From Actinomycetota bacterium (GTDB taxonomy: Bacteria > Actinomycetota > Actinomycetes > Streptosporangiales > Streptosporangiaceae): a stretch of DNA of 34,073 bases. The first letter of the stretch is position 1. Each line of letters opens with the position of its first letter. A program made the position numbers and the translations under genes. Below, one piece after another: positions 23,341 through 32,425 of this stretch. Location of the stretch: the NCBI GenBank assembly GCA_027314515.1, contig DAHVAR010000122.1, forward strand, positions 1-34,073, read 5' to 3'. The notes beneath the pieces are model-generated. The model saw only the letters and a list, made by a program, of their open reading frames with translations, was not told where the DNA came from and did no database searches.

Positions 23341-25425
23341 ATGTCAGTCGTTGACGGCGTCCGGCCGGCCCGCGGCGGCACCCAGGAGATCGGGCTGCCG
23401 TCTGGCGGTCCGCGCCGCGGCCGCAGCCTGTTCGACCGCGACATCCTGGGCCACGCCGTCGTGGAGGCGTTTCGCAAGCTTGACCCAAGGGTGCAGATCC
23501 GCAACCCGGTCATGTTCGTCGTGCTGATCGGAACGGTCATCACGCTGGTCGAGTCGTTCGCTCACCCGAGCGTGTTTACCTGGTCCATCACGGTGTGGCT
23601 GGCGCTAACGGTGCTGTTCGCGAACTTCGCCGAGGCGGTCGCCGAAGGCCGGGGCAAGGCGCAGGCAGACACGCTGCGCAAGATGCGCTCGGACGCTCAG
23701 GCCCGCAGGCTGCTGCCGGACGCCGGCGGAGAGGAAGTCGTACCGGCATCCGCGCTGGCCAAGGATGACCTGGTGGCCTGTGAGGCAGGCGACATCATCC
23801 CGTCGGACGGCGAGATCATCGAGGGCCTGGCCTCCATCGACGAATCGGCGATCACCGGCGAGTCCGCGCCGGTGATTCGCGAGTCCGGCGGTGACCGGTC
23901 TGCGGTGACCGGCGGAACGAAAGTTCTCTCCGACCGGATCGTTGTCCGGATCACCGCCGAGCGCGGGCACACGTTCCTGGACCGGATGATCGCTCTGGTG
24001 GAGGGCGCGAACCGGAAGAAGACGCCGAACGAGATCGCGCTGACCATCCTGCTCGCGGCGCTGACGATCGTCTTCGTCCCGGTCGTGGTGACATTGGAGC
24101 CGTACAGCATCTTCGCCCACGGCACCGTCTCGGTGGTCGTGCTGGTCGCGCTGCTGGTCTGCCTCATCCCCACCACGATCGGGGCGCTGCTGTCGGCCAT
24201 CGGGATCGCCGGAATGGACCGGCTGGTGCAGCGCAACGTGCTTGCCATGTCGGGCCGGGCGGTGGAGGCAGCCGGCGACGTGCAGACGCTGCTGCTGGAC
24301 AAGACCGGGACGATCACGCTAGGCAACCGGATGGCGACCTCGTTCCGTCCGGTCAACGGGCACAGCGAGATGGATGTGGCGAGCGCAGCCCAGCTTGCCT
24401 CGCTGTCCGACGAGACCCCGGAAGGCCGCTCGATCGTGGTGCTGGCCAAGGAGCGGTTCGGCATCAGGCAGCGCGAGCTTCGTGAGGGGCACGTGTTCGT
24501 CCCGTTCAGCGCGCAGACCCGGATGTCGGGACTGGACGTCGAAGGCCGGCAGATCCGCAAGGGAGCTGCCGAGGCGGTCCGCCGGTGGGTCGTCGAGCAG
24601 GGCGGCGCGTCGTCGGCAGAGCTCGACCGCATCGTGGACAAGATTGCCCGGTCGGGCGCGACCCCGCTGGCCGTGGCCGACGGCCCGGACCTGCTCGGGG
24701 TCATCGAGCTCAAGGATGTGGTGAAGCAGGGCATCCGCGAGCGCTTCGCCGAACTGCGCGCGGCGGGCATCCGGACGGTGATGATCACCGGCGACAATCC
24801 GCTGACCGCGGCGGCTATCGCCCAGGAGGCCGGCGTCGACGACTACCTGGCCGAGGCCACACCCGAGGCCAAGATGAACCTGATCAAGACCGAGCAGAGC
24901 GGCGGCAAGCTGGTCGCGATGACCGGGGACGGCACCAACGATGCCCCGGCGCTCGCCCAGGCCGATGTCGGGTTGGCCATGAACACCGGGACCTCGGCCG
25001 CCAAGGAGGCCGGGAACATGGTGGACCTGGATTCCAACCCCACCAAGCTCATCGACATCGTGGAGATCGGCAAGCAGCTCCTGATCACCCGCGGCGCGCT
25101 GACGACCTTCTCCATCGCCAACGACGTGGCTAAGTACTTCGCGATCATCCCGGCCATGTTCGCGGTGACCTACCCGCAGCTGACGGCGCTCAACATCATG
25201 GGCCTGCACAGCCCGCAGTCGGCGGTGCTGTCGGCGGTGATCTTCAACGCGCTCGTCATCGTCGCGCTGATCCCGCTGGCGCTGCGCGGCGTGCGGTTCC
25301 GTCCGTCCGGCGCCGCCGCGATCCTGCGCCGGAATGTCTTCATCTACGGCGTCGGCGGGATCATCGCGCCGTTCATCTTCATCAAGCTCATCGACCTGAT
25401 TCTCACTGTGACGGGAGCGTACTGA
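23341..25425 (+). CDS. kdpB: KdpB, P-type ATPase subunit
   Basis: Catalytic subunit (694 residues) of the K+ pump. P-type ATPase motifs are present: TGESAPV in the actuator domain, DKTGTIT with the phosphorylated Asp320, [11 protein letters not shown] in the nucleotide domain, and [18 protein letters not shown]. The start is ATG 23341, with GGAGG ten bases upstream; a TTG at 23332 is less likely. Its stop overlaps the kdpC start (TGATG). A 60-base gap separates it from the Usp gene. Confidence 0.97.
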   Translation: MSVVDGVRPARGGTQEIGLPSGGPRRGRSLFDRDILGHAVVEAFRKLDPRVQIRNPVMFVVLIGTVITLVESFAHPSVFTWSITVWLALTVLFANFAEAVAEGRGKAQADTLRKMRSDAQARRLLPDAGGEEVVPASALAKDDLVACEAGDIIPSDGEIIEGLASIDESAITGESAPVIRESGGDRSAVTGGTKVLSDRIVVRITAERGHTFLDRMIALVEGANRKKTPNEIALTILLAALTIVFVPVVVTLEPYSIFAHGTVSVVVLVALLVCLIPTTIGALLSAIGIAGMDRLVQRNVLAMSGRAVEAAGDVQTLLLDKTGTITLGNRMATSFRPVNGHSEMDVASAAQLASLSDETPEGRSIVVLAKERFGIRQRELREGHVFVPFSAQTRMSGLDVEGRQIRKGAAEAVRRWVVEQGGASSAELDRIVDKIARSGATPLAVADGPDLLGVIELKDVVKQGIRERFAELRAAGIRTVMITGDNPLTAAAIAQEAGVDDYLAEATPEAKMNLIKTEQSGGKLVAMTGDGTNDAPALAQADVGLAMNTGTSAAKEAGNMVDLDSNPTKLIDIVEIGKQLLITRGALTTFSIANDVAKYFAIIPAMFAVTYPQLTALNIMGLHSPQSAVLSAVIFNALVIVALIPLALRGVRFRPSGAAAILRRNVFIYGVGGIIAPFIFIKLIDLILTVTGAY

Positions 25426-25955
25426 TGCTCAGGAACCTGCGCCCCGCGGTCGGCATCTGCGCCGTGTTCTTCGTCTTGCTCGGCCTGGCCTACCCGGCCA
25501 CGGAGACGGCGATCGGACAGGGGTTCTTCAGCCACCAGGCCAACGGCTCACTGACCGCGTACGGCTCGACCCTCGTCGGGCAGAAGTGGACAAGCCCGCG
25601 CTGGTTCGTCGGCCGGCCAGACGCCGACAACCCGATGGCCACCGGCGGCACCAATCTCGGCCCGCGGTCAAAGGTACTGGTCAAGGACGTGGCGGCGCAG
25701 ATCGCGCAACTACGCAAAGACGGGATCACGCCAACGCCTGACCTGGTAACCACGTCCGGCAGCGGAGTCGACCCCGACATCGCGCCGGTCGACGCCTACG
25801 CGCAGGTTCGCGCGGTGGCCAGGGCACGCGGCCTGCCGGTGGCGGTGGTCACGCGCCTGGTGAAAGCCCAGATCCACCAGCCGGAGTTCGGCTTCCTGGG
25901 CGCGTCCTACATCAACGTCCTGCAGCTTAACGAGGCACTTGCGAGGCTGCGGTGA
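25425..25955 (+). CDS. kdpC: KdpC subunit
   Basis: A 176-residue subunit with one N-terminal transmembrane helix and an outside domain, needed for KdpFABC assembly and high-affinity K+ binding. Family features include LAYPATETAIGQ, SPRWFVGRPDA, and the C-terminal LVKAQIHQPEFGFLGASYIN with VLQLNEAL. The ATG at 25425 overlaps kdpB; the stop overlaps the OB-fold gene by GTGA. Confidence 0.96.
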   Translation: MLRNLRPAVGICAVFFVLLGLAYPATETAIGQGFFSHQANGSLTAYGSTLVGQKWTSPRWFVGRPDADNPMATGGTNLGPRSKVLVKDVAAQIAQLRKDGITPTPDLVTTSGSGVDPDIAPVDAYAQVRAVARARGLPVAVVTRLVKAQIHQPEFGFLGASYINVLQLNEALARLR

Positions 25956-26368
25956 CCGAGCCGGGAGCGCGGCCATGCCGGCCGGCCGGGCCGGTACGGC
26001 CGGCATGGCCGACATGGCCGGTACGGCCGATCGGGCAGGTCCGGCCGCAAGAGCGGGTCGTGGTGCGCGGCGAGATCCGGTCCAGCACCGCGATGGCCCT
26101 GCGCGGCTGCCCGGCCTGCCGGTACACGCTTGCTGACGACACCGGCGAACTGGACCTGATGTTCCTCGGCCGGGTGGAGATACTCGGCATGGAGAAGGGG
26201 CGGCGCTGCACGGCCGAGGGGACGGCGGCCAGCCGGGATGACCGCATCGTGCTGTGGAACCCGCGCTACGAGCTGGAACCAGCCGCTGAGCAGGACAGCG
26301 ACGGGCCCGGTCCGGCGGCACCCCGGCCTGCTGAACCGGACTCGCCCACGGCAGCCGCGAGCGGATAG
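25952..26368 (+). CDS. OB-fold protein in the kdp operon
   Basis: A 138-residue protein with a low-complexity Pro/Trp-rich N-terminus of about 30 residues. A compact OB-fold domain follows: QERVVVRGEIRSSTAMAL, then DDTGELDLMFLGRVEILGM, then CTAEGTAASRDD and NPRYEL. The tail is Pro/Ala-rich. OB-fold proteins with the LDLxFLGR and NPRYEL signatures occur in actinobacteria next to potassium-uptake (Trk) genes, from memory. The GTG start overlaps the kdpC stop by GTGA, tying it to Kdp. CPAC (about 51-54) inside the domain is unusual and might bind metal. Confidence 0.72.
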   Translation: MTEPGARPCRPAGPVRPAWPTWPVRPIGQVRPQERVVVRGEIRSSTAMALRGCPACRYTLADDTGELDLMFLGRVEILGMEKGRRCTAEGTAASRDDRIVLWNPRYELEPAAEQDSDGPGPAAPRPAEPDSPTAAASG

Positions 26369-26383
26369 GCTGCCAGCAACACG

Positions 26384-27937
26384 ATGAAGCGCAGCGCGGT
26401 CGGGACCATCGCGGCGCTCGCCAGCATGGCGGTGCTTACGAGCGCGATGATCCCGCTACGCCCAAGCCTGAGCATCGCGACGACAGCGCTCGTCCTGGTT
26501 ATCCCCGTTGTCATCGGCGTGGTGACCGGCGGCTTCATCGCCGGGGTGCTCAGTGTCATCGCCGGCTTCCTGGTTTACGACTTCTTCTTCATTCCGCCCT
26601 ACCTGACCCTGTGGGTCGGCAGGGCGCAGAACTGGGCGGCGCTGGCGGTGTATGTCGCCGTCATGCTGCCGGTCGCCCGGGTGGTCGCCGGGCTGAACGT
26701 CGCCCGTGCGAAGGAACGCCGCCAGGGCACCGAGCTGCGTGAGCTGTTCCAGCTGTCCGGCCTGCTGCTCGCCGAACGGCCGCTGGACGAGCTGCTGAGC
26801 GCCGTGGTGATGGCCGTCGCCGAGGTGTTCGGCGCCCGGCAGGTCGCCCTCTTGCTGCCGTCAGACGGCAATCTGCAGATTGCCGCTGCCGCGGGCGAGC
26901 CGCTGAGCGAGGACCAGCTCCACCGGGTCCTTCCGTCGCCAGGTGAGCTGGCCAGGCTCGGCGCGCCGCCCGGCATTCACGGCGACGTCTTCGTGCACGC
27001 GCTCACGGCCGCGGGCCGCCCGGTCGGGCTGCTCGTGCTGTCCGCCGAGGCTGCGGCCGGACCAGAGCGCGAGCCGCTGACACTGTTCGCGAACCAGATC
27101 GCGCTGGCAGTCGAGCGCGCGCAGCTTCGCGAGCAGGCGCTGCGGACCCGGCTCACCGAGGAAATGGCCAGGCTCGCCAAGACGCTCGTGGCGGCGGTCT
27201 CGCACGACCTGCGGGCGCCGCTGGCCCGGATCAAGGCATCCTCGTCCACGCTGGCCGACGACGACATCGACATCGGTCCGGACGCACGGCGCGAGCTGGC
27301 CCGGCTCATTGACGGGCAGGCTGACCGGCTGGCTGACCTGGTGCAGAACCTGCTCGACATGAGCCGGATCCAGGCCGGCGCGCTCCGGCCACGGTGCGTG
27401 GTCAGTTCTCTGCCCGAGCTGATCGCCAGCGTGACCGGCGACCTGGCGCCTGCGCTGCGGGGCTACGAGGTGCGTCTTGAGGTGCCCGGCACGCTGCCAC
27501 TCGTCGACGTGGACCGGACGCTGATCGCACGGGTGCTGACGAACCTGCTGGAGAACGCCATCCGGCACGCGCCCAGGGGAACGCCGATCTCCGTCACCGC
27601 GGCGCGCCAGTCGGCGGACACGGTGCTGGTGACGGTCGCCGACCACGGTCCCGGGGTCAGCCCGGACCGGCGCGAGGAGGTGTTCGGCATGCTGGCCCGG
27701 CGAGACGCCGACGCGGGCGCGGGCCTCGGGCTGACCATCGCCAGGACCTTCGTCGAGGCGCACGGCCAGCGCATCTGGGTGCAGGACGCACCAGGCGGCG
27801 GCGCGCTGTTCTGCTGCACGCTGCCGGTGGCCATACGGGCCGGCGCGTTCGGCTCGCCGGGCGTGGCGGCAGGGGACTGCCAGCCGCACGGTCCAGCGGA
27901 GTGGGTGGATGGGGTTGGCGCGCGTTCTCATCGTTGA
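26384..27937 (+). CDS. Short KdpD-like sensor histidine kinase
   Basis: A 517-residue membrane kinase: a DUF4118 four-helix membrane region (about residues 8-100), a GAF-like domain (about 120-250), HisKA with phospho-acceptor His274 (VSHDLRAPL), then HATPase with NLLENAIRHAP, DHGPGVSPD and GAGLGLTIA. This is the C-terminal half of KdpD. E. coli KdpD has about 890 residues; the N-terminal Walker-motif KdpD domain and Usp domain are missing here. It begins with ATG 26384, only 15 bases after the OB-fold gene, so the N-terminus was not lost by a wrong start. It overlaps kdpE by 29 bases. It should sense K+ limitation or turgor. Confidence 0.88.
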   Translation: MKRSAVGTIAALASMAVLTSAMIPLRPSLSIATTALVLVIPVVIGVVTGGFIAGVLSVIAGFLVYDFFFIPPYLTLWVGRAQNWAALAVYVAVMLPVARVVAGLNVARAKERRQGTELRELFQLSGLLLAERPLDELLSAVVMAVAEVFGARQVALLLPSDGNLQIAAAAGEPLSEDQLHRVLPSPGELARLGAPPGIHGDVFVHALTAAGRPVGLLVLSAEAAAGPEREPLTLFANQIALAVERAQLREQALRTRLTEEMARLAKTLVAAVSHDLRAPLARIKASSSTLADDDIDIGPDARRELARLIDGQADRLADLVQNLLDMSRIQAGALRPRCVVSSLPELIASVTGDLAPALRGYEVRLEVPGTLPLVDVDRTLIARVLTNLLENAIRHAPRGTPISVTAARQSADTVLVTVADHGPGVSPDRREEVFGMLARRDADAGAGLGLTIARTFVEAHGQRIWVQDAPGGGALFCCTLPVAIRAGAFGSPGVAAGDCQPHGPAEWVDGVGARSHR

Positions 27938-28604
27938 CGACGACCCTGACCTGCTGACCGTCTGCACCGTCGGGCTGACCGCTCTCGGCCACGAGGTCCA
28001 GACCGCGGAGACCGGCAAGGACGCGATCGCCGCTGCCGCCGTTAGCCGGCCAGACGTGATCGTGCTCGATCTCGGTTTGCCCGACTTCGACGGCATGGAG
28101 GTCTGCAAGCGGGTCAGGACATGGAGCGACGTTCCCGTCGTGGTGCTGTCCGCGGACGGCACGGAGGACCGCAAGGTCGAGGCGCTGGAGGGGGGCGCGG
28201 ACGACTACATCACCAAGCCGTTCGGGATGCGGGAACTGAGTGCCCGGCTCCGCGTCGCGCTGCGGCACCGTGCGAGCGCCGACAGCGGGAACGGGCCTTC
28301 GGAGCTTGAGGTGGGCCCGCTGCATCTCGATTTGGTGCACTACCAGGCGACATTCGCTGGTCAGCCGGTGGAGCTCACGGCGCGGGAATTCGAGTTCCTC
28401 GCCTTCATGGCGCTGCATGCCGGCAAGGTCTGCACGCGGCGGATGATCCTGGAGAACGTCTGGGGTGCTGGCTACGGCAGCGAGGTGAACTATCTCAAGG
28501 TCTACGCCTACCGGATCAGGCGCAAGCTCGGTGACGACAGCGGGCACTTCCTGCAGAGCGACCCGTCGGTGGGCTACCGCCTGGCCTGGAACGGCGAGGG
28601 CTGA
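27909..28604 (+). CDS. kdpE: KdpE-like OmpR-family response regulator
   Basis: A 231-residue regulator: receiver domain with acidic pocket Asp11/Asp12, phospho-acceptor Asp54 (VIVLDLGLPDFDG), Lys103 (ITKPFG), and an OmpR/PhoB winged-helix domain from about residue 135 (VELTAREFEFLAFM, NYLKVYAYRIRRKLGDD). It is the partner of the kinase that overlaps it and should activate the kdp operon. The ATG at 27909 is the first good start. The gene ends four bases from the convergent flavoprotein gene, with no obvious terminator between. Confidence 0.92.
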   Translation: MGLARVLIVDDDPDLLTVCTVGLTALGHEVQTAETGKDAIAAAAVSRPDVIVLDLGLPDFDGMEVCKRVRTWSDVPVVVLSADGTEDRKVEALEGGADDYITKPFGMRELSARLRVALRHRASADSGNGPSELEVGPLHLDLVHYQATFAGQPVELTAREFEFLAFMALHAGKVCTRRMILENVWGAGYGSEVNYLKVYAYRIRRKLGDDSGHFLQSDPSVGYRLAWNGEG

Positions 28605-28608
28605 CCGG

Positions 28609-30018
28609 TCAGGCGTCCGGGGCGGGCTGCCCGGTCGCCCGATCCCAGGCCTGGGCGCCGAGCTGGACGGCTTCCCACGGGGTGCCTAGCGGCGGCGTGT
28701 AGGACAGATCGAGGTCACTCATTGCCTGGACGATCATGTCGTGGAAGATCGCGGTGGCCGCGATGTCGATCCGCTTGGCGATCTCGGCGTCCTTGTGGCC
28801 GAACAGCTGCATGCCGAGCAGCCGTCCGGTGCGGCGGTCACCGGTCAGGCGCATCGTAATGCGATGGCTTCCCGGGTAGTACGCCTTGTGGTCGTCGGCC
28901 TCGGCCTGGACCGTGACCGGGTCGAACCCGGCCGCATTGGCCTCGTCGTGGCGCAGCCCGGTGCGGGCGGCGGCCTGGTCGAAGATCTTCACCACCTGTG
29001 TGCCGAGGCTCCCGGCGAACTGCGCGCAGGCGCCGAGCGCGTTCGCCCCGGCGACCCGGCCCTGCTTGTGCGCGGTGGTGCCGAGCGGCAGGTACGTCTC
29101 GCCGAGCAACCGGTGATGGGTGATCACGCAGTCTCCCGCAGCCAGGACATCCGGCAGGCCGGTCTGCATGCCGCGGTCGACCTGGATCGCGCCGCCGGCG
29201 CCCACTCTCGCGCCGGCCGCCGCGGCCAGTTCGGTGTCCGGGCGGACGCCGGCCACCACCAGGACCAGGTCGGCCATCCGCTCGAGCGCGTCGCCGGATG
29301 CCGTCTGCGCTGCCACCCGCAGCCTGGCCGCGCCGCCCGCTGGAGCCCTGCTGATCTGCCGGGCAGTGGTCCCGGTCAGTACCTCGGCGCCGCGAGCAGC
29401 GAGTTCGGCGTGCACGAGTGCGCCCAGTTCCGCATCGACGGTGGCCAGCACTTCGGGCAGCCGCTCGACCTGGGTAACGCGCAGCCCGCGGGTGATCAGG
29501 GCGTCGGCCATCTCCAGGCCGACGTACCCGGCGCCCACGATGACGGCGCTGGCCGCTGCGGTGTCCTCGATCGTGCGCATGACGGCGAACGTGTCGCTCA
29601 TCGTGTGCAGCATGTGCACGCCATCATCGGGTCCGAGCGCGCCGGGCCCGGCAAGGCCGGTGATCGGCGGCCGGACCGGCACGGCGCCGGTGCCGACGAC
29701 CAGCTTGTCGTAGGAGATCAGCTCGTCCTGGCCGTCAGGACGCGTCACCAGCAGCTTGCGGCCTGCAACCTCGATGCGGCGCGCGATCGTGTCCAGCCGC
29801 AGGGCCATCCCGGTGGCTTCCAGGTCGGCCACGGTGCGATGGGCGAGGTTGCGCCAGTGCGTTACCTCGCCGGACACGTAATAGGGGATGCCGCAGATGG
29901 AGAAGTTCGGGTACGCGTCCGCGACCACGACGGTGACCTCGGCGGACGAGTCCAGTTCGCGGGCGCGCAGCGCGGCGCTGATGCCAGCGTCGCTGCCGCC
30001 GATCATGACCAGATGCAT
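28609..30018 (-). CDS. FAD/NAD(P)-dependent oxidoreductase, CoA-disulfide reductase-like
   Basis: A 469-residue flavoprotein of the pyridine nucleotide-disulfide family. N-terminal FAD motif GGSDAGISAALRA; the single active Cys42 in NFSICGIPYYVSG, typical of CoA-disulfide reductase/NADH oxidase (Cys43 type) rather than the CxxxxC of glutathione reductase; NAD motif VIVGAGYVGLEMADAL; second FAD motif VLAAGDCV. A dimerisation domain follows. It starts at ATG 30018, 12 bases after the aquaporin stop, and so is co-transcribed with it. In an arsenic cluster it could supply reduced thiols or oxidise arsenic species, but this is inference. Confidence 0.88.
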   Translation of the reverse strand: MHLVMIGGSDAGISAALRARELDSSAEVTVVVADAYPNFSICGIPYYVSGEVTHWRNLAHRTVADLEATGMALRLDTIARRIEVAGRKLLVTRPDGQDELISYDKLVVGTGAVPVRPPITGLAGPGALGPDDGVHMLHTMSDTFAVMRTIEDTAAASAVIVGAGYVGLEMADALITRGLRVTQVERLPEVLATVDAELGALVHAELAARGAEVLTGTTARQISRAPAGGAARLRVAAQTASGDALERMADLVLVVAGVRPDTELAAAAGARVGAGGAIQVDRGMQTGLPDVLAAGDCVITHHRLLGETYLPLGTTAHKQGRVAGANALGACAQFAGSLGTQVVKIFDQAAARTGLRHDEANAAGFDPVTVQAEADDHKAYYPGSHRITMRLTGDRRTGRLLGMQLFGHKDAEIAKRIDIAATAIFHDMIVQAMSDLDLSYTPPLGTPWEAVQLGAQAWDRATGQPAPDA

Positions 30019-30030
30019 GCATCGCTCCTG

Positions 30031-30837
30031 TTAGCCGTCGGCACGGCGAGCGGAGCCGGCAGCCACCGCCGCCGCGCCATCCTGCGCCGCAACCGTGGCG
30101 TGCGGCACCGTGGCATGCGGGACGACGACGTCTGCGGCTTCGGCCGGCGTGATGTCCGGGTACAGCATCTTGACAACTGCGAAAGCGAGCAGGCCCCCGG
30201 CAACCTGCGCCCCGATGAACGACGGAGCCGAGGCCGGCGCGATGCCGGCGAAGGTGTTGGAGAACATCCGCCCGATGGTGATCGCCGGGTTGGCGAAGCT
30301 GGCCGAGGAGGTGAAGAAATACGCCGCGCCGATATAGGCCCCGACCGCCGCCGGGGTGGCCCGGCTGCGCCCTGACCTGGCAAGCGCGAAGATCACCAGG
30401 ATCAGGCCAAGGGTGGCGATGATCTCGGACAGGAAGTGGGCAGGAGTCGCCCGGCTGTTAGCGGAGACGGCCACCGCCGGCAGCGCGAACATCAGGTTCG
30501 CGCCGATCGCTCCCGTGATGCATCCGGCCACCTGGGCGGGCAGGTACGCGGCGGCATCGCGCCAGGACACGCCGCGGAAGGCAGCGTCCACGAACGACAC
30601 GACGGGGTTGAAGTGGCCGCCGGAGACCGGTCCGAACATCAGGATGATCGCGTACAGCCCGGCTGCGGTCGCGGCGGCGTTTTCCAGCAGTTCCAGGCCC
30701 GTATCGCCGGGAGACAGGCGCTGGGCGGCAATCCCGGAGCCGATCACCAGCGCGGCCAGGAACGCGCTGCCCAGGAACTCGGCGGCCAGCCGCCGCCAGA
30801 GCGCAACCTCGCCCACCCGGCAGCTCCCGCTCGTCAT
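30031..30837 (-). CDS. Aquaporin (MIP family), AqpS-like by context
   Basis: A 268-residue six-helix channel with both half-helix motifs: FNPVVS (first NPA box altered to NPV) and FANPAITIGRMF, which includes the pore Arg. The tail (about residues 235-268) is Ala/His-rich. It lies divergent from arsR with a 62-base shared intergenic region. Aquaporins in ars operons (AqpS) release arsenite made by arsenate reductase, which replaces an ArsB pump. Here that role is inferred from the neighbours: arsR, an ArsC fusion and an MFS. Start ATG 30837. Confidence 0.9.
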   Translation of the reverse strand: MTSGSCRVGEVALWRRLAAEFLGSAFLAALVIGSGIAAQRLSPGDTGLELLENAAATAAGLYAIILMFGPVSGGHFNPVVSFVDAAFRGVSWRDAAAYLPAQVAGCITGAIGANLMFALPAVAVSANSRATPAHFLSEIIATLGLILVIFALARSGRSRATPAAVGAYIGAAYFFTSSASFANPAITIGRMFSNTFAGIAPASAPSFIGAQVAGGLLAFAVVKMLYPDITPAEAADVVVPHATVPHATVAAQDGAAAVAAGSARRADG

Positions 30838-30889
30838 AGACAGCCATCAATACAGGCGCTAGCTTGCCAGCCCGCATCGATCCTCGTCA

Positions 30890-30903
30890 ACATAGAGGTA
30901 TGT
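30890..30903. promoter_or_regulatory. ArsR operator candidate between aquaporin and arsR
   Basis: ACATAGAGGTATGT has perfect 5-base arms (ACATA/TATGT) around GAGG, and overlaps the arsR start codon. On the minus strand TTGACA covers one end and may be the -35 of the aquaporin promoter. A site covering both promoters would suit ArsR autoregulation, but I cannot compare it with known ArsR sites. Confidence 0.4.
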
Positions 30904-31277
30904 CAATCCAGCACGCCCCCCGTGACCTGGGACTCGTCGCCGTCACCGGTCTTGGGGCCTGTACCAGGCCGGCCCTGGTCAGCGAGCCGATCGACGAGTC
31001 CTCTGCCGCCGCGCTCGCCCAGGTATTCAAGGCCCTCGGCGACCCGGTCCGGCTGCGGCTAGTGTCCCTGATCGGCGCCCGGCAAGGCGGTGAGGTCTGC
31101 GTCTGCGACCTGACCAGTGCATTCGCCCTCACCCAGCCGACCATCAGCCACCACCTGAAGATACTGCGCGAGGCCGGCCTCATCGACAGCCAGCGGCGCG
31201 GCACCTGGGTCTATTACCGGCTGGTGCCGGCGGCGCTGGAGCGCATGGGCGAGTTGCTGAGCGCCGCGGCCGGCTGA
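30900..31277 (+). CDS. arsR: ArsR-family arsenite-responsive repressor
   Basis: A 125-residue winged-helix repressor. The metalloid site is CVCDL in GGEVCVCDLTSAF, the same cysteine pair as E. coli ArsR, and the recognition helix reads LTQPTISHHLKILREAGLI. It should repress the divergent aquaporin/flavoprotein operon and itself until arsenite binds. I prefer the ATG at 30900, since AGAGGT just before it is near, though very close; an upstream TTG at 30864 would add 12 residues. It converges with the ArsR-ArsC fusion gene. Confidence 0.93.
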   Translation: MSIQHAPRDLGLVAVTGLGACTRPALVSEPIDESSAAALAQVFKALGDPVRLRLVSLIGARQGGEVCVCDLTSAFALTQPTISHHLKILREAGLIDSQRRGTWVYYRLVPAALERMGELLSAAAG

Positions 31278-31326
31278 GGCTGCCGGGGCAGGTCGCTGCC
31301 AGGGCCCGCCGGGTGGCAACGGCCCG

Positions 31327-32148
31327 CTACGCCGTGGCCTCCGCCAGCGCCGGCAGCAGGAAGCGGATGCGGCCGTCCAACTCGTCGGCAGTGCGCTCGA
31401 ACGCGACATGCCCCGCCAGGCCGTCCTCGCCAGCCGCCGGATCAGGCAGGCTCCAGTGGATCCGGGCCGGGCGGCCGGCAAACTCCGGGAGGGCCTCGCG
31501 AGCCTTGTCGCACAAGCTGACCACGTAGTCGAATGGCTGCGCGCCGACAGCGCCAGCCTGAGCGGAACGGTGCCGGCTGATGTCGATGCGGTACCGATCC
31601 CGCATCACCGCGACCGCGTCCGGGTGCACGGGCTTGGGCCGGATACCTGCGCTCGCTGCCCGCACCTGCCCTGCCGCGCGGTAACGCAGCAGCGCCTCGG
31701 CCATCGGCGACCTGCTGCTGTTCCCGGTGCATACGAACAGCACCGCCGGGTGCGGCCGCCGCACGGCAGTGCCCCCGTCCGCGGCAGTGCCCCCGTCCGC
31801 GACAGTGCCCCCGTCCGCGGCAGTGCCAGCCGCCGGACTGCCGGGCACAAGCACGAGCGCCGGGTGCAGGGCAGCCGCGGCGTCCGCCAGCGCCCGCGAG
31901 CATCCACTCAAATCCAGGCTGTAGTACATGTCCCTGGCGTCGAAACTGCTGCGCCGCGCCCTCACCAGACCGCTCTCGCGCAGCTGGCGCAGATGATAGG
32001 AGACCAGGTTCTGCGGCTGCCCGGTCGCGCTGACGAGCTCGCGAACTCGCCGGTCGCCGCGAGCCAGCTCCCGCACCAGCCACCACCGCACCGGGTCAGC
32101 CAGCAGCCTTACTACTGGCGGAACCAGGCCCGGCGCAGACGCTGCCAC
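31327..32148 (-). CDS. ArsR-ArsC (LMW phosphatase type arsenate reductase) fusion
   Basis: A 273-residue fusion. Residues 1-95 are an ArsR-type winged helix (PQNLVSYHLRQLRESGLV) without a CxC metal site. Residues 105-130 are a linker of TAADGG-like hexapeptide repeats. From about 134 comes an LMW-phosphatase-type arsenate reductase with P-loop FVCTGNSSRS (Cys140) and acid loop LPDPA. Only one further Cys follows (SLCDKAR), so the two-Cys relay of thioredoxin-coupled ArsC is incomplete. A mycothiol/mycoredoxin-coupled mechanism is likelier in an actinomycete. It starts with GTG 32148 and is divergent from an MFS gene. Such fusions are known in actinobacterial ars clusters. Confidence 0.9.
   Translation of the reverse strand: MAASAPGLVPPVVRLLADPVRWWLVRELARGDRRVRELVSATGQPQNLVSYHLRQLRESGLVRARRSSFDARDMYYSLDLSGCSRALADAAAALHPALVLVPGSPAAGTAADGGTVADGGTAADGGTAVRRPHPAVLFVCTGNSSRSPMAEALLRYRAAGQVRAASAGIRPKPVHPDAVAVMRDRYRIDISRHRSAQAGAVGAQPFDYVVSLCDKAREALPEFAGRPARIHWSLPDPAAGEDGLAGHVAFERTADELDGRIRFLLPALAEATA
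31765..31827 (-). repeat. 18-base tandem repeat encoding the fusion linker
   Basis: Three 18-base units (plus-strand unit GGCAGTGCCCCCGTCCGC at 31765, 31783 and 31801, the third with one change) plus a half unit encode TAADGG/TVADGG hexapeptides. They join the ArsR and ArsC domains and may vary in number. Confidence 0.85.
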
Positions 32149-32380
32149 ACGCGCATGATACTTCCGCCCTGGTCAATGCGAATCTCCGCCGGGAGCGATC
32201 CTCACCCGATGAGCTGACGAGCCACCAGCGCGATGCCATGACCCCAGTCAGCCAGCTGGCATCCCGTCACTAGCGCCCATGCCTCCGCCGCCAGGATCGC
32301 CGTCGTGCCGCCGCGCGCCGCAGCACTCGCCAGGCGTCCCGCTCCGGCGATGGCGCCCGGCGGCTTTCGTGCCCGTTACC

Positions 32381-32400
32381 TATTCTAATATAATTTGGAA
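32381..32400. promoter_or_regulatory. AT-rich promoter/operator between ArsR-ArsC and MFS genes
   Basis: Within a 277-base divergent gap this AT-rich block (CTAATATAATTTGGAATG in its centre) stands out from the surrounding high GC. It contains TATAAT, a consensus -10 for the plus strand, inside an imperfect dyad ATTC...GGAAT. An ArsR-type site overlapping the promoter is plausible. The rest of the gap shows no gene. Confidence 0.5.
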
Positions 32401-32425
32401 TGTTGCATCTGCTGCTGGAGGGCTG

